A DNA stretch of 64,000 nucleotides, taken from NCBI RefSeq assembly GCF_015143595.1, contig NZ_WYEU01000002.1:992001-1056000 (forward strand). The letters run 5' to 3'. The stretch comes from Sneathiella sp. P13V-1. Its GTDB lineage: Bacteria > Pseudomonadota > Alphaproteobacteria > Sneathiellales > Sneathiellaceae. Under the pieces are notes generated by a model, which saw only the letters and a list, made by a program, of their open reading frames with translations, did not search any database and was not told where the DNA came from. Position numbers and translations under genes: made by a program. Shown here one piece after another: positions 1 through 9,542 of the stretch (within the stretch, counting starts at the first letter, position 1; each line of letters opens with the position of its first letter).

Positions 1-1730
1 GAGATTTTAGAGGGATAGGTTGCCAGTTCTTTATCAAACTCGAAACGAACAACCGCAGTTTTATCATTGATACGGACTACATTTCCGTAGTCGTCAAGGT
101 AACTGGTTCTATTTGATCCCTTAACGATTTCTCCGTCTCTGGTCTCGTGATATGAGGATGAAGAAATCTGAGCTGAATTAAAGTCGTAACTCCAGTTTTT
201 AGTAAACTGGGACTTCTCTCGGGTATTTGTGTAATGCTCAGAAACTATTAAATTGGACGCATAATCAGGTGAGCCTTTAGTGCGTGCTTCATCAAGGTAC
301 TTATACTCAATTTTGCCACTTGCATTTGATGACTGAATTAATCGTCCACGATCATCATGTACGCGCTTGGTCCTTGTGACAGTTTTCTCCGCGCCGTTGC
401 CCTCATATTCTGTAATTTCATTGATGACATAAGAGCTTGCTGGACCACTTGTGAGTTTTTCGTATTTGTATTCTGTTTTTGAAAGTACGTTACCTGGGAC
501 TACTCGACCATTTTCTAACATTTTCGCAAATACGCGGCTTTTAGAAAGAACATAATCTGATAAATCACCGGAACCATAAGCCGTAATTTCAAAGGTTTTC
601 GTGCCAATTTCGTGACGAGATACTTTACCAAATGAATAAGACCCGTCGCTCTTCTTAGCAGGTGCATCATAGGCAAACACAACCTGACGAATTGCACGCC
701 CTTGATCGAACTCGGTGATTGATTTTACCGGGCCTGCTTCATTTCGATTGTCATAAGTAATACTGCTTATTCCATCCAGACCATTATCAATATGAGCCAG
801 TCTTGCATTTCTGTTTTCATCTTTGGAAGACTGCCACTTAAACTTAATTGGTGTAGAACAGACCGGTTGATCCCCCCAAGAATACCCGCAGTCCGCATAG
901 GAATTAACAAGTCCCGCTACGCCATGGGAGAAAACATGGCTGCGCACTTTTCTCTCCCCGATCATACTTGTGACAATTGTCCAGGGTTGTTCCTTTGTCC
1001 CAAAATCGAACAAGACAGCACGCTGTTCGCCTCCGTCTTCGTTTTTGTGACCATATTTGATGGATTTGATAAGCCCAGTTTGAGGGTCATAACCGTAGTT
1101 CAAAAAATTGCCAAAAAGATCACGTGCACTAGTGATCTTCCAGATATTTCCTGATGCGGCTTTTTGATAATTTGAAACATACCCTTTTGAATTTATCTGG
1201 TGAAAACCTTGGTTGGATTTCTTAACAACTGTCAGAGGATCATTTGACAGATAAAATACGTTTGTTTCTGATTTGTTATTGCTTTGAATGAGACGCAAAC
1301 CGTTCAGACATAACGCATTTTCACCGCAATCAGTAATGCGACTTATACCATGAATGTCTATTGGGTTATCCATAGCACCGGTCGGCTCTAAAGTAAGCTG
1401 CGGTGTCATGTTATTGGTACCCGGCGCAACAGCAACAGGAAACGTGACTGCCGCCCTACCTGTTTTTTCTTCTACCGTCAGCTCATACGGCTTTTTCGCA
1501 AAATAGGCCTTTTTTGGTAGAACGCCCTGATGACTATTTCGACTATCTCCAAAATCCATTTTCCGGGTTTCTTGTAATTTATTGATATGCAGATTTGCAC
1601 TCTCAGGAAGGGCGTCTACTCCTACTGTTTTCTGTTCTCTCGCTTCAACTGACATCAGGGAAGACGTAGCCAACAGACAGGTCAAAAACAGCCACAGCGA
1701 TTTAGACTTCGAAATAGATTTCACAGACAT
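1..1730 (-). CDS. YD-repeat / SpvB-like secreted protein, N-terminal part (cut by window edge)
   Basis: An uninterrupted minus-strand frame of 576 codons runs from an ATG at 1730 off the left edge. Residues 1-30 form a signal peptide (basic start, hydrophobic core, VEA end). A stretch reading VAVAPGTNN and then ITDCGENALCLNGLRLI matches the start of SpvB/TcdB/RHS proteins, where a Pro-Gly loop is followed by an ISRC..CLDGQRL-type segment. Next comes DLFGNFLNYGYDPQTGLIKS, the usual first YD-type strand repeat, then further YD-like repeats (TEYKYEKL, IEYKYLDE, TSYLDDYGNVVRI). A GAAAGAG motif lies about nine bases before the ATG. The family makes large beta-shell proteins, often toxin carriers; any C-terminal toxin or processing domain would lie outside the window. 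The family call is by motif reading; the function is unknown. Confidence 0.75.
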   Translation of the reverse strand, partial: MSVKSISKSKSLWLFLTCLLATSSLMSVEAREQKTVGVDALPESANLHINKLQETRKMDFGDSRNSHQGVLPKKAYFAKKPYELTVEEKTGRAAVTFPVAVAPGTNNMTPQLTLEPTGAMDNPIDIHGISRITDCGENALCLNGLRLIQSNNKSETNVFYLSNDPLTVVKKSNQGFHQINSKGYVSNYQKAASGNIWKITSARDLFGNFLNYGYDPQTGLIKSIKYGHKNEDGGEQRAVLFDFGTKEQPWTIVTSMIGERKVRSHVFSHGVAGLVNSYADCGYSWGDQPVCSTPIKFKWQSSKDENRNARLAHIDNGLDGISSITYDNRNEAGPVKSITEFDQGRAIRQVVFAYDAPAKKSDGSYSFGKVSRHEIGTKTFEITAYGSGDLSDYVLSKSRVFAKMLENGRVVPGNVLSKTEYKYEKLTSGPASSYVINEITEYEGNGAEKTVTRTKRVHDDRGRLIQSSNASGKIEYKYLDEARTKGSPDYASNLIVSEHYTNTREKSQFTKNWSYDFNSAQISSSSYHETRDGEIVKGSNRTSYLDDYGNVVRINDKTAVVRFEFDKELATYPSKI

Positions 1731-1884
1731 GCCAAAAGACTCTTTCGTTAAAGATTACCGTCAATCCATAACGAAGGGAGGATCTGGTCTGTGAGTAAGT
1801 GGTAGAAAATTTGTCCCAAAGGATCGGCATAAAACGTCGTTGCTTCGTAATTAAAGAACTCGTTTTCTGCGAATAGGAGCAAAT

Positions 1885-4758
1885 ATGTCGTTTAAGAATT
1901 TGAAGAAAGCACTGCTTGCATGTGCTGCTTCTGCTGTCCTCATGGGAAGTGGGACTGAAGCATTTGCAGCGGTTACCATCGAAAGGGATCAACATGGTGT
2001 TCCCAAAATCACGGCTGATACCAACAATGAGATGTGGATGGCCTTTGGATATGTTCAGGCGCGTGACCGGATTATCCAAATGGACATCTTGCGACAAACG
2101 TCTCTGGGTATACTGCCGAAACTTTCCCGATCTGATTTCTTAGATGGGAAAGCACTAGCTGCTCAAAACGATACCCGTGAAATTCGTAACATAAAAGTAT
2201 CGCATAAATACAATAACTTAAAGCACGAACTTGAGATTGAACTTGCAAAAATTAAACATACCAAGGATTACGCAGTTCTTTCTTGTTTCGCGGAAGGTAT
2301 CAATGCCTTCCGTAACTTGATTGCAGGAAAAGAACCTTCTAGAAACACTTCATGTGGCGTTACAGAAGCTGAACTATATGACTTAGAGCCACACAAACTT
2401 TCTCGTGAAGAGTTTGAAAAAATAAGACAATATGACCATGAACTAGAGTTGGGTTTTGACGCGGAGCCTTGGACCGCCGTTGAGGTCGCTTCCCTGTTTC
2501 ATCTCCAGGTCATGGATGAGTTTTCCAACCGTAATACGGAAATGAACAACCTACAGCATTTGGTGGATTTGACAAAAGTATTCAGCAGAGGCGAACCTAC
2601 CCCTGAAGCAGATGTCAAAGCCGCTATGATGTTCAACACCATTAAGTGGGCACAAGATAAAGACGCGGCGACGACTATACCGGCAACAGGTATTTTAAAA
2701 GCCAACGCGAGCGCCAAAGCAAAAGAATATCATGCGAAACTTACAAAAAATGTGAATAGCGCGGAGGGAAATTTTAACGGCTGTAAAGTATATCAACCTG
2801 ATGTTTTCAGGCGTAAAATTGAAGCTGATCTCAAATATGCGATGCATCAAAAAACTGATAGTTTTCCGTATCATGCCAGTAACTGGTGGGTCGTCTCGCA
2901 AGCCAGTATGGCGCTTGAAAAACGAAATCAAGCCACTGGTGTCATGTTCAACGGCCCACAGATCACGGCAACTGATCCATCAAAAACTTATCAGGTGGCA
3001 CTGATCAGCAAAGAAGGTTTTCAGTTTGCCGGTAACAGCTACCCTGGCACTATCAACTTCTGGCAGGGATATAATGGCGATCTTTCCTTTGGTCTTACCG
3101 CTGGCAACATTGATGTTTCTGATATTTTCTGTGTTGACCTAAAAAGCGATGAACAAGATATCTATTACGAAACAGCTTCCGGAGAAAAGAAAACCCTTCT
3201 CAAATCTGCACTAAATCCTAAGCTTTGGCATACCAAGGATACGAACTGGCCGGTTGTAGCAATAGACTACAATCCAGATAGGAGTGAAATTATTGGGACT
3301 GCCTATATTCAACGTTATAATTGGCAAGGCGCTACTGTATCTTCACTGGTAAACTGGTTGCACGCCGTCAATGCGCGGGATATCGACAGCTGGCACCGCA
3401 AATTAGATCGCGTTGGCGGTAACTTCAATCTTGTAGCTCTTGATGCATCTGGTAAGGCTTCTTACCGCCTCACAGGTAGCTTTCCTATCAAACATGGTAT
3501 GGAATATCCAGCATCAGAAAATGCCCAAGTATGGGATTACTACCCTTCATATGATCCACGTCTGCCCGCCCCAATTGCGCCAGATGATGGTTGGGTAAAT
3601 ATGGGTGATTTCTACCATTCACTACGCTTTGATATGAAAGATGGTCATATGGCCAACTGGAACCAAAAGCCGTTTATCAACATGCCTGATGGAGATTTGG
3701 ATTACGACTCTTACTTCCGCTTTGATCGCGTTCAGTTAATTAAAAACGAACTTGCAGCACAGTCAGACACCCCTTGGACGGTAGACAAGATGCTCAACTT
3801 TAATGGTCGCCTGCAACGTTTGGATGTAAATTACTTCGCTTTCAAGCCATTCTTGAAGCGTCTGGTAAACATCGTCAGGGATGCGGAATTGCCTGAAGTC
3901 CAGAAAGTGACGCTACTTCAAGCGTTGTTCCACATAAACGGGTGGAACGGTATGCGGGGTGACAATACAAATCCTGAATTGGACGCAATGGGCGCGGAAT
4001 ACGGGCATGTGTTGTTCTTTGAATGGATTGACGCACTCACACAGAATTTTGCAAATCGCATCGCCAACGGTGATCCCAATCTTTCCAAGTTCCTAATGGC
4101 TAAACTTCTGAAAACCAAACAGCCATATTTCCCACGCCCTGATAAGACAAAAGATGGAATTCCTGAACAGAGGAAGACTTTCCTGACAAGTCACGGTATT
4201 CATATTAATAGCCGCATCATCCTGAATGCCCTGCATTCTACATTTGTCATACCAGAATCCGAAATCGCTGTTGGTGGAGTTGATGACGGTCAGCCTTTGT
4301 ACGAATATGACCAGTTTCAAGCGAACCTAGGGCAAAATGCTGCTGTTGAAGACATGATTGGAGCGTTGATTGATGCTGTGGCTGCAACGAGTAAATATCC
4401 GGGATATAGTGACGCGCAATTTGCACTGGCGGCACCACAACGCCTTGGAAAAGGTATTATCTCCCGCTCCGGTATTTCCAATACCATTGCAGCCGGTGAC
4501 GTTCAGGTAGGCTTCCGTCCTAAATTGCCAAGTGTTAATCATTTCCGAAATCGGGGGGCCTTAAACATCATCGTCGGCTTCGTCAATGGCGTCGGGGATG
4601 CCAGAAACATCACGCAGCCTGGTGTTCGTGAATATCGCGGATTTAATGGGGAACCAGCAATCCATATCGATCAGTTGAAACTGTTCAGTGATAATCATTA
4701 CCGACATATGTACCGACTGCTACCACATCAAAACATCAAGATCAGAAGCAAACTCTAA
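1885..4758 (+). CDS. Penicillin-acylase-family N-terminal nucleophile hydrolase
   Basis: A 957-residue precursor of the penicillin amidase family (S45), exported and normally self-cleaved into alpha and beta chains. A signal peptide ends near residue 28 (AFAA). The alpha-chain start VTIERDQHGVPKITA and FGYVQARDRIIQMD are family hallmarks. The motif ASNWWVVS puts the nucleophile at Ser332, the first residue of the mature beta chain, with the NGPQI segment that parallels the usual NDPH shortly after. It hydrolyses an amide between an acyl group and an amine; the substrate could be a beta-lactam, an acyl-homoserine lactone or another N-acyl compound, and the sequence does not decide. AGGAG lies five bases before the ATG. 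It is divergent from the YD-repeat gene and ends in a strong hairpin. It is longer than classic penicillin G acylase (about 850). Confidence 0.87.
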   Translation: MSFKNLKKALLACAASAVLMGSGTEAFAAVTIERDQHGVPKITADTNNEMWMAFGYVQARDRIIQMDILRQTSLGILPKLSRSDFLDGKALAAQNDTREIRNIKVSHKYNNLKHELEIELAKIKHTKDYAVLSCFAEGINAFRNLIAGKEPSRNTSCGVTEAELYDLEPHKLSREEFEKIRQYDHELELGFDAEPWTAVEVASLFHLQVMDEFSNRNTEMNNLQHLVDLTKVFSRGEPTPEADVKAAMMFNTIKWAQDKDAATTIPATGILKANASAKAKEYHAKLTKNVNSAEGNFNGCKVYQPDVFRRKIEADLKYAMHQKTDSFPYHASNWWVVSQASMALEKRNQATGVMFNGPQITATDPSKTYQVALISKEGFQFAGNSYPGTINFWQGYNGDLSFGLTAGNIDVSDIFCVDLKSDEQDIYYETASGEKKTLLKSALNPKLWHTKDTNWPVVAIDYNPDRSEIIGTAYIQRYNWQGATVSSLVNWLHAVNARDIDSWHRKLDRVGGNFNLVALDASGKASYRLTGSFPIKHGMEYPASENAQVWDYYPSYDPRLPAPIAPDDGWVNMGDFYHSLRFDMKDGHMANWNQKPFINMPDGDLDYDSYFRFDRVQLIKNELAAQSDTPWTVDKMLNFNGRLQRLDVNYFAFKPFLKRLVNIVRDAELPEVQKVTLLQALFHINGWNGMRGDNTNPELDAMGAEYGHVLFFEWIDALTQNFANRIANGDPNLSKFLMAKLLKTKQPYFPRPDKTKDGIPEQRKTFLTSHGIHINSRIILNALHSTFVIPESEIAVGGVDDGQPLYEYDQFQANLGQNAAVEDMIGALIDAVAATSKYPGYSDAQFALAAPQRLGKGIISRSGISNTIAAGDVQVGFRPKLPSVNHFRNRGALNIIVGFVNGVGDARNITQPGVREYRGFNGEPAIHIDQLKLFSDNHYRHMYRLLPHQNIKIRSKL

Positions 4759-4770
4759 CTTGCAACAACT

Positions 4771-4800
4771 GCCATTCCGGAATATCCGGAATGGCTTCTT
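4771..4800 (+). terminator. Terminator after the acylase gene
   Basis: Perfect 11-bp stem (GCCATTCCGGA / TCCGGAATGGC) with a three-base loop followed by TTCTTTC. It sits between convergent genes and can serve both. Confidence 0.75.
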
Positions 4801-5715
4801 TCAGGAAACGGTTAATTCAGATGCTTTTTCCTGAAGCCATTTCCATAATCCATGAATAACTGGATCACTCGCGTTTTCCGGTAGTGTTAAAAGATAATAT
4901 CCAGATTCTAGCACCAGCTTTTCTTCCGAAAGAGACACCAGTCTTCCCTCATCCAGATCTCGTTGTACCAGAGACTGTTTGGCCAGCGCGATCCCTTCCC
5001 CATTAATTGCAGCTTCAATGACCATCCATTGTTGAGAAAACTCTCTGAACTTCAGATCATGGGTCCAGTTGAGCCCCAAGTGATGGAGATAATCTTCCCA
5101 AGATGGATAGTCCTTAATCACCTTTGGATGCTGATCGATCAGTAGCGGTAAAGTATCCAGCTTGTCCATCACCAGCTTTCCATCTTTCTGCTTTACCAGA
5201 GCTGGAGAAGTCACCAACATTAGTTCATCACGCAAGATTTCCTTACACCACATCCCCGCCTGCTTTGCCAAACCGTAACGGATACCTACATCACCATCGT
5301 CACTGTGATATTCATTTACCAACTCTACCGTTGTTATGGAAATATCAACATCGGGCCACATCAATCTAAATTCAGTAAATCGTGGAAGCAGGAATTTCAT
5401 GGCGAAAGAGGCCGTGACAGAAATAACCAGTCCTTTTCGAACGTCAGGCCGGCCTACACGTCTAGTTGCATTTCTAATATCAGATAATGCTTCTGAAACT
5501 TCATCAAAATAGGCCTTTCCAGGGTCCGTAAAATCCAAACCTCGATTGCTTCTTTTGAATAATCGGCACCCAATCCACTTTTCCAATGAATGAACCTGCT
5601 GGCTGATTGCCCCAGAAGAAACCCCCAATTCCTGCGCCGCCCGGGCAATATTCAGGTGTTTTCCTGCCATCTCAAAGGCTCTTAACGCATTCAATGGTGG
5701 GAGTTGATCTTTCAT
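4801..5715 (-). CDS. LysR-type regulator, GcvA-like
   Basis: A 304-residue LysR-family transcription factor. Residues 5-70 form the winged helix-turn-helix (LNALRAFEMAGKHLNIARAA, then SSGAISQQVHSLE), closest in wording to GcvA/AmpR-type members. The rest is the two-lobed effector domain (FRLMWPDVDISITT; DVGIRYG; EGIALAKQSLVQRDL). It is divergent from the M20-MmgE/PrpD-TRAP operon starting at 5832, so it most likely controls that operon; the dyad ATTACA-N9-TGTAAT lies between the two starts. The effector is unknown and could be the TRAP substrate or a deacylation product. Confidence 0.9.
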   Translation of the reverse strand: MKDQLPPLNALRAFEMAGKHLNIARAAQELGVSSGAISQQVHSLEKWIGCRLFKRSNRGLDFTDPGKAYFDEVSEALSDIRNATRRVGRPDVRKGLVISVTASFAMKFLLPRFTEFRLMWPDVDISITTVELVNEYHSDDGDVGIRYGLAKQAGMWCKEILRDELMLVTSPALVKQKDGKLVMDKLDTLPLLIDQHPKVIKDYPSWEDYLHHLGLNWTHDLKFREFSQQWMVIEAAINGEGIALAKQSLVQRDLDEGRLVSLSEEKLVLESGYYLLTLPENASDPVIHGLWKWLQEKASELTVS

Positions 5716-5753
5716 GCTTTGCGTTTAGTTTTTCTAAATTCAATTACAGATTT

Positions 5754-5789
5754 ATTACATTTGGGAAGTGTAATCTAGATCGTAATCTA
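5754..5789. promoter_or_regulatory. Putative LysR operator: dyad plus direct repeat
   Basis: The inverted repeat ATTACA-N9-TGTAAT (5754-5774) fits the LysR T-N11-A style. It runs straight into two copies of GTAATCTA with a 12-base period (5770-5777 and 5782-5789). It lies between the divergent LysR gene and the 5832 operon. Binding is inferred from position and symmetry only. Confidence 0.5.
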
Positions 5790-5831
5790 CATGACAGCCC
5801 ATCAACTGTCGATAGATTTAAAATTGATAAC

Positions 5832-7013
5832 ATGGTTCAAACTAGTCCAACAAATACGCTAGAGATACTGGAAAAGCTGATCAGCTTTGACACCACCAGC
5901 TATCGTTCCAATTTGAAACTTATCGAATTTATATCTTCCTACCTGTCAGGGTATGGCATTCCCAATCAACTGATCTTTAATGGGGAAAAATCGAAGGCAA
6001 ACCTTTTTGCTTCAATTGGTCCCGCAACATCCAGAGGTATTGTCTTATCTGGTCACACGGATGTTGTTCCAGTAGATGGGCAAAACTGGACGTCCAACCC
6101 CTTCCAACTTCGCATCTCAGAGGGGAGAGCGTATGGCCGGGGCACTTGTGATATGAAGGGGTTTATTGCAAGTGTCCTGGCCGCAGTACCCCAGATGAAG
6201 GAAGCCAACTTACAAAGGCCAATTCATCTCGCCTTTTCGTATGATGAAGAAATTGGCTGCGCAGGTGTTGGGCACCTGATCGAACATATTACCCAATCTG
6301 GTATCAAAATTGACGCCTGTATTATTGGCGAGCCGTCATCTTTAAAACCGGTCACCGCCCATACTGGAAAATGTGTCTACAAATGTCAGTTTGGTGGCAC
6401 CGCCATGCATTCTTCGCTCGCACCGGAGGGGGTCAATGCCATCTCATACGCGGCGGATGTCATTCACGAAATTAACGCCATTGCCATTGCAGCAAAAGCC
6501 CACCTTGTCGATGACAATCGTTTTAAGCACCCTCACCCGACCATCAATATCGGACAGATACAGGGGGGAAAAGCCGTCAACATCGTCGCAGAATATTGTG
6601 AGTTTGATGTTGAATGTCGCTTCCCTCCCGGATGTGACGCCGTGTTCTTTGAAGAAGCACTATATGCCCTTGTTCAAGATGAAGCCCATACATCCATGGT
6701 AGCGCAAAGCCGCGGAGCCTATGCCAAATGTGAAAAGGTGGCCAGCTATCCCGCTCTTCAGGGGGATTTTAATTCACCGGCTACCCGGTTAGTTCGTAAA
6801 ATTACACGCGCCAACACTGATATTGCGGTGAATTATGGCACCGAAGCCGGTCTCTTCCAAACACAAGGGTACTCCAGTGTTGTTTGTGGCCCAGGCGACA
6901 TCGCTCAAGCACATCAACCCGATGAATTCATCGAGCTCATACAGCTTGAAAAATGCGATCTGTTTATGGCGGCGCTTGTACATGAACTTTCGGTTGAAGA
7001 GGTACTGGCATGA
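5832..7013 (+). CDS. M20 metallopeptidase, acetylornithine deacetylase (ArgE)-like
   Basis: A 393-residue zinc deacylase of the M20 family, ArgE subgroup. Metal and catalytic motifs appear in order: SGHTDVVPVDG (His ligand and Asp), GRGTCDMKGF (bridging Asp), YDEEIGC (catalytic and ligand Glu), and the C-terminal AQAHQPDEFIEL (last His ligand). The open frame extends upstream to 5607, but homology begins at the ATG at 5832 and the upstream part runs into the divergent LysR gene. ArgE removes acetate from N2-acetylornithine. Here it sits in a transport operon with MmgE/PrpD and TRAP genes rather than with arg genes, so an N-acyl amino acid taken up from outside is the likelier substrate. It overlaps the next gene by four bases (ATGA). 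Confidence 0.85.
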   Translation: MVQTSPTNTLEILEKLISFDTTSYRSNLKLIEFISSYLSGYGIPNQLIFNGEKSKANLFASIGPATSRGIVLSGHTDVVPVDGQNWTSNPFQLRISEGRAYGRGTCDMKGFIASVLAAVPQMKEANLQRPIHLAFSYDEEIGCAGVGHLIEHITQSGIKIDACIIGEPSSLKPVTAHTGKCVYKCQFGGTAMHSSLAPEGVNAISYAADVIHEINAIAIAAKAHLVDDNRFKHPHPTINIGQIQGGKAVNIVAEYCEFDVECRFPPGCDAVFFEEALYALVQDEAHTSMVAQSRGAYAKCEKVASYPALQGDFNSPATRLVRKITRANTDIAVNYGTEAGLFQTQGYSSVVCGPGDIAQAHQPDEFIELIQLEKCDLFMAALVHELSVEEVLA

Positions 7014-8440
7014 ACCAAGTATCTCCCTTTCCCGACAACCTTCAGGACATCGCAAACTGGATTTCCAATACAGACAAGATTTCTTCTAAAAAAGCCCTGC
7101 AAAGTGCCAAAAAAGCGTTTGTCGATACTATCGCCTGTATCTTGGCTGCATCCAAAGAACCTGTTGTGGAGCGGGTTTTTCAAGGCTTGAGAGGTTCCAG
7201 CGGAGGCGTTTGCACAGTCACGGGTCGCATGGAAACCTTTTCCGCTGAAAATGCTGCACTGGTCAATGGCACCGCTGCCCATGCACTTGATTTTGATGAT
7301 AATTTTATTCCTGCCGTTACTCACGCATCAGCGGTGATGGTCCCTGCGCTCCTGTCTTTGGGAGAAGAAATTGGAGCGACAGGTGATCTCTTACTTGATG
7401 CCTATATTGTGGGCCTGGAAACTCAGGCATGGCTTGGTCATCACATGATACCGGCGCACTATGAAATGGGGTGGCACGCCACATCCACCATCGGTGCGGT
7501 CGGCGCTGCAGCAGCCTGCATCAGGCTGCTAACCTTGGACACTAAAACAATTAGCAACGCCATCAGCCTTGCCACCAGCATGGCAAGTGGATCAAAAGTC
7601 CAGTTTGGCACCATGGCGAAACCTCTTCACGCAGGACTGGCGTCACGCGCAGGTATTACTGCAGCCAAACTTGCCTTGGCGGGCGTAGAAGCCAGTCAAG
7701 ACCCCTTTGAAGGCCCTTGGGGTTTCATGACCTTGTTTGATGGGTCTCATGAGCCTGATTACCCGCGCCTTTCTTGTCTTTCCATACTTGAACATGGATT
7801 AGCGCAAAAAAAATGGCCTTGTTGTGCAAGTGCGCATCGGACTCTGGATGCTGTTTATGACCTCATCAGAAAACACAATCTGAGCGCGGTTGAAATAGAA
7901 CAGATTGAAACTGTTATTCCCGATTCAAACTGTAAGAACTTGCGTTTTGATAATCCACAAAATGCAAATGAAGCCCGTTTTTCTATGCATTATGCCGTTT
8001 CAGTTCTGGTCTGCACAGGTGGTTTGACGCTTGAAGATTTCACGGATGCCGCTGTTTGGCGCCCTGAAATAAGGCAGTTCATGGAACGAGTGAATATGCA
8101 AAGTGCATTAGCGGCAGAAACCGTCACGACAAGTATCTGGGACATCCCGGCACGCACAACGATCAAATGCAGAGGTAACAAGCAATATACAAAATCTGTG
8201 AAGCAACCAGTTGGAACTATTCACGCCCCTCTAACGGATGCAGATCTCATTTTGAAATTCATGACTTGTGCGGGGCGGCTTTTGTCCAATGAAAAATCGG
8301 CGCAACTAATTGAATGTCTTAACGATTTTCAAAATCAGAACATTCGTCATATCGCCTCTTTCATGCGAACGAAAGAGACTAACCGGGACCGCAATATCCA
8401 TCAGGCGGTTCAGGAATTACAAGATGGAATACTAACATAG
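7010..8440 (+). CDS. MmgE/PrpD family protein
   Basis: A 476-residue MmgE/PrpD-fold enzyme. The N-terminal all-helical domain carries FVDTIACILAAS, TAHALDFDDNFIPAVTHASA (active-site region) and MVPALLSLGEEIGATG. Middle motifs are GWHATSTIGAVGAAAA and KPLHAGLASRAGI, and CCASAHRTLDA marks the start of the lid domain. Known members include 2-methylcitrate dehydratase, cis-aconitate decarboxylase and iminodisuccinate epimerase, so the fold does not fix the reaction. Translation is coupled to the M20 gene by ATGA, and the TRAP dctP follows 11 bases later. A lyase or epimerase acting on a dicarboxylate or amino acid imported by the TRAP system is the natural inference. No prpB or prpC lies nearby, which argues against the methylcitrate cycle. 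Confidence 0.87.
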   Translation: MNQVSPFPDNLQDIANWISNTDKISSKKALQSAKKAFVDTIACILAASKEPVVERVFQGLRGSSGGVCTVTGRMETFSAENAALVNGTAAHALDFDDNFIPAVTHASAVMVPALLSLGEEIGATGDLLLDAYIVGLETQAWLGHHMIPAHYEMGWHATSTIGAVGAAAACIRLLTLDTKTISNAISLATSMASGSKVQFGTMAKPLHAGLASRAGITAAKLALAGVEASQDPFEGPWGFMTLFDGSHEPDYPRLSCLSILEHGLAQKKWPCCASAHRTLDAVYDLIRKHNLSAVEIEQIETVIPDSNCKNLRFDNPQNANEARFSMHYAVSVLVCTGGLTLEDFTDAAVWRPEIRQFMERVNMQSALAAETVTTSIWDIPARTTIKCRGNKQYTKSVKQPVGTIHAPLTDADLILKFMTCAGRLLSNEKSAQLIECLNDFQNQNIRHIASFMRTKETNRDRNIHQAVQELQDGILT

Positions 8441-8451
8441 GAGTGTTTATC

Positions 8452-9486
8452 ATGAATGTAAGGAGACTTGTTCTTAAAACAGCATTGTCTACCGTCACAG
8501 CAGTCGGAATGTTGATGGCGACAAATTCTTTTGCAGCTGAACAGTACAAAATTGATGTCTCTCTGGAAACAGGGCCAAACCATATCCGCAACATCAGCAT
8601 CAAACGCTGGGCGGATGCATTGAACGCGCAATCCAATGGTCGTTTGAAAATAAATGTCTTCGAGGGCGCTTCGAAGTTTAAAGGATCTGCAGTTCCAACA
8701 GCTTTGGCACAAGGAACACTGGATATGGGGGTACCCGGAACCTGGCATCTGACCAAGTTTATTCCGGATTTTGGCATTGTATTCCTTCCAATGTTCTTCG
8801 GTCATGAACGCCAAATTTCCTACAAGGTTATGGATGGTGATATTGGAAAAGAACTTATCAAGAAAACTGAAGAAAAACTGAATGTTAAAATTCTGGGCCG
8901 ATTTATCGACATTGGTAGCGCCATCACTTTTATGAAAACCGATGCTATTCAAGGCCCCACAGACTACAAAGGAAAACGTATCCGTATCGCTGGCAGCGCG
9001 GCTCATGCACGCCGATATGAAGCGCTTGGCGCCAATGCTGTGAAAGTGTCCTGGCCTGATGTTCCTCAAGCTCTGCAAACCGGCATGGTTGATGGCGTCA
9101 TGACAGCTTTTGAATCTGTACGCAGTGCAAAGCTGTGGGATTCTGGTCTGAAATATGTGTATGTGGATAACCACGCTTTCCACCAATACGTCCCAATGAT
9201 CAATAAGGATCTTTGGAATAAACTGCCGAATGATCTTCAGGAACTCATGCAGTCAACATGGGAGAAATCGGTTGATCCACAGCGTGAGTATACTGCGCAA
9301 CGTGACAATGAGGCTCGATTGGAAGCGATTAAAAACGGCATTGTTGTGACAGATGCTAATGCAGCCGATATCGGCAAGTTACGTAAAACACTGATGCCAA
9401 TCCAAAAGGATGTCATTAAAGAGCTTCGTATCGATCCTTCTTTTGCTGAACGTGTAAACGCAGCCATTCTAAACGCCTCCATGTGA
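8452..9486 (+). CDS. TRAP transporter substrate-binding protein (DctP family)
   Basis: A 344-residue periplasmic binding protein of a tripartite ATP-independent transporter. I place the start at the ATG at 8452, eight bases after AGGAG; an in-frame GTG at 8443 would overlap that ribosome site. The signal peptide ends at NSFAAEQ. DctP features include ALAQGTLDMGVPG, the segment KGKRIRIAGSAAHARRYEALGAN, PQALQTGMVDGVMTAFESV, and a C-terminal helix rich in charged residues. It delivers a carboxylate-type ligand to the membrane pair encoded downstream. A hairpin separates it from dctQ, which would favour excess binding protein. Confidence 0.9.
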   Translation: MNVRRLVLKTALSTVTAVGMLMATNSFAAEQYKIDVSLETGPNHIRNISIKRWADALNAQSNGRLKINVFEGASKFKGSAVPTALAQGTLDMGVPGTWHLTKFIPDFGIVFLPMFFGHERQISYKVMDGDIGKELIKKTEEKLNVKILGRFIDIGSAITFMKTDAIQGPTDYKGKRIRIAGSAAHARRYEALGANAVKVSWPDVPQALQTGMVDGVMTAFESVRSAKLWDSGLKYVYVDNHAFHQYVPMINKDLWNKLPNDLQELMQSTWEKSVDPQREYTAQRDNEARLEAIKNGIVVTDANAADIGKLRKTLMPIQKDVIKELRIDPSFAERVNAAILNASM

Positions 9487-9497
9487 GACACCTATGC

Positions 9498-9522
9498 GGG
9501 AGATGCTTTCATGGCATCTCCC
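9498..9522 (+). promoter_or_regulatory. Intercistronic hairpin between dctP and dctQ
   Basis: A 9-bp perfect stem (GGGAGATGC / GCATCTCCC) with a seven-base loop and no T-tract. It probably protects the upstream dctP mRNA from 3' decay or trims read-through, as in other binding-protein operons. Confidence 0.55.
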
Positions 9523-9542
9523 CCACATGGAAAGGACTGCAA

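Noticed and set aside
792-1154. Plus-strand frame of 120 codons within the left 1.7 kb
   Set aside because: It lies opposite the YD-repeat gene, has no homology-like motifs and no good ribosome site.
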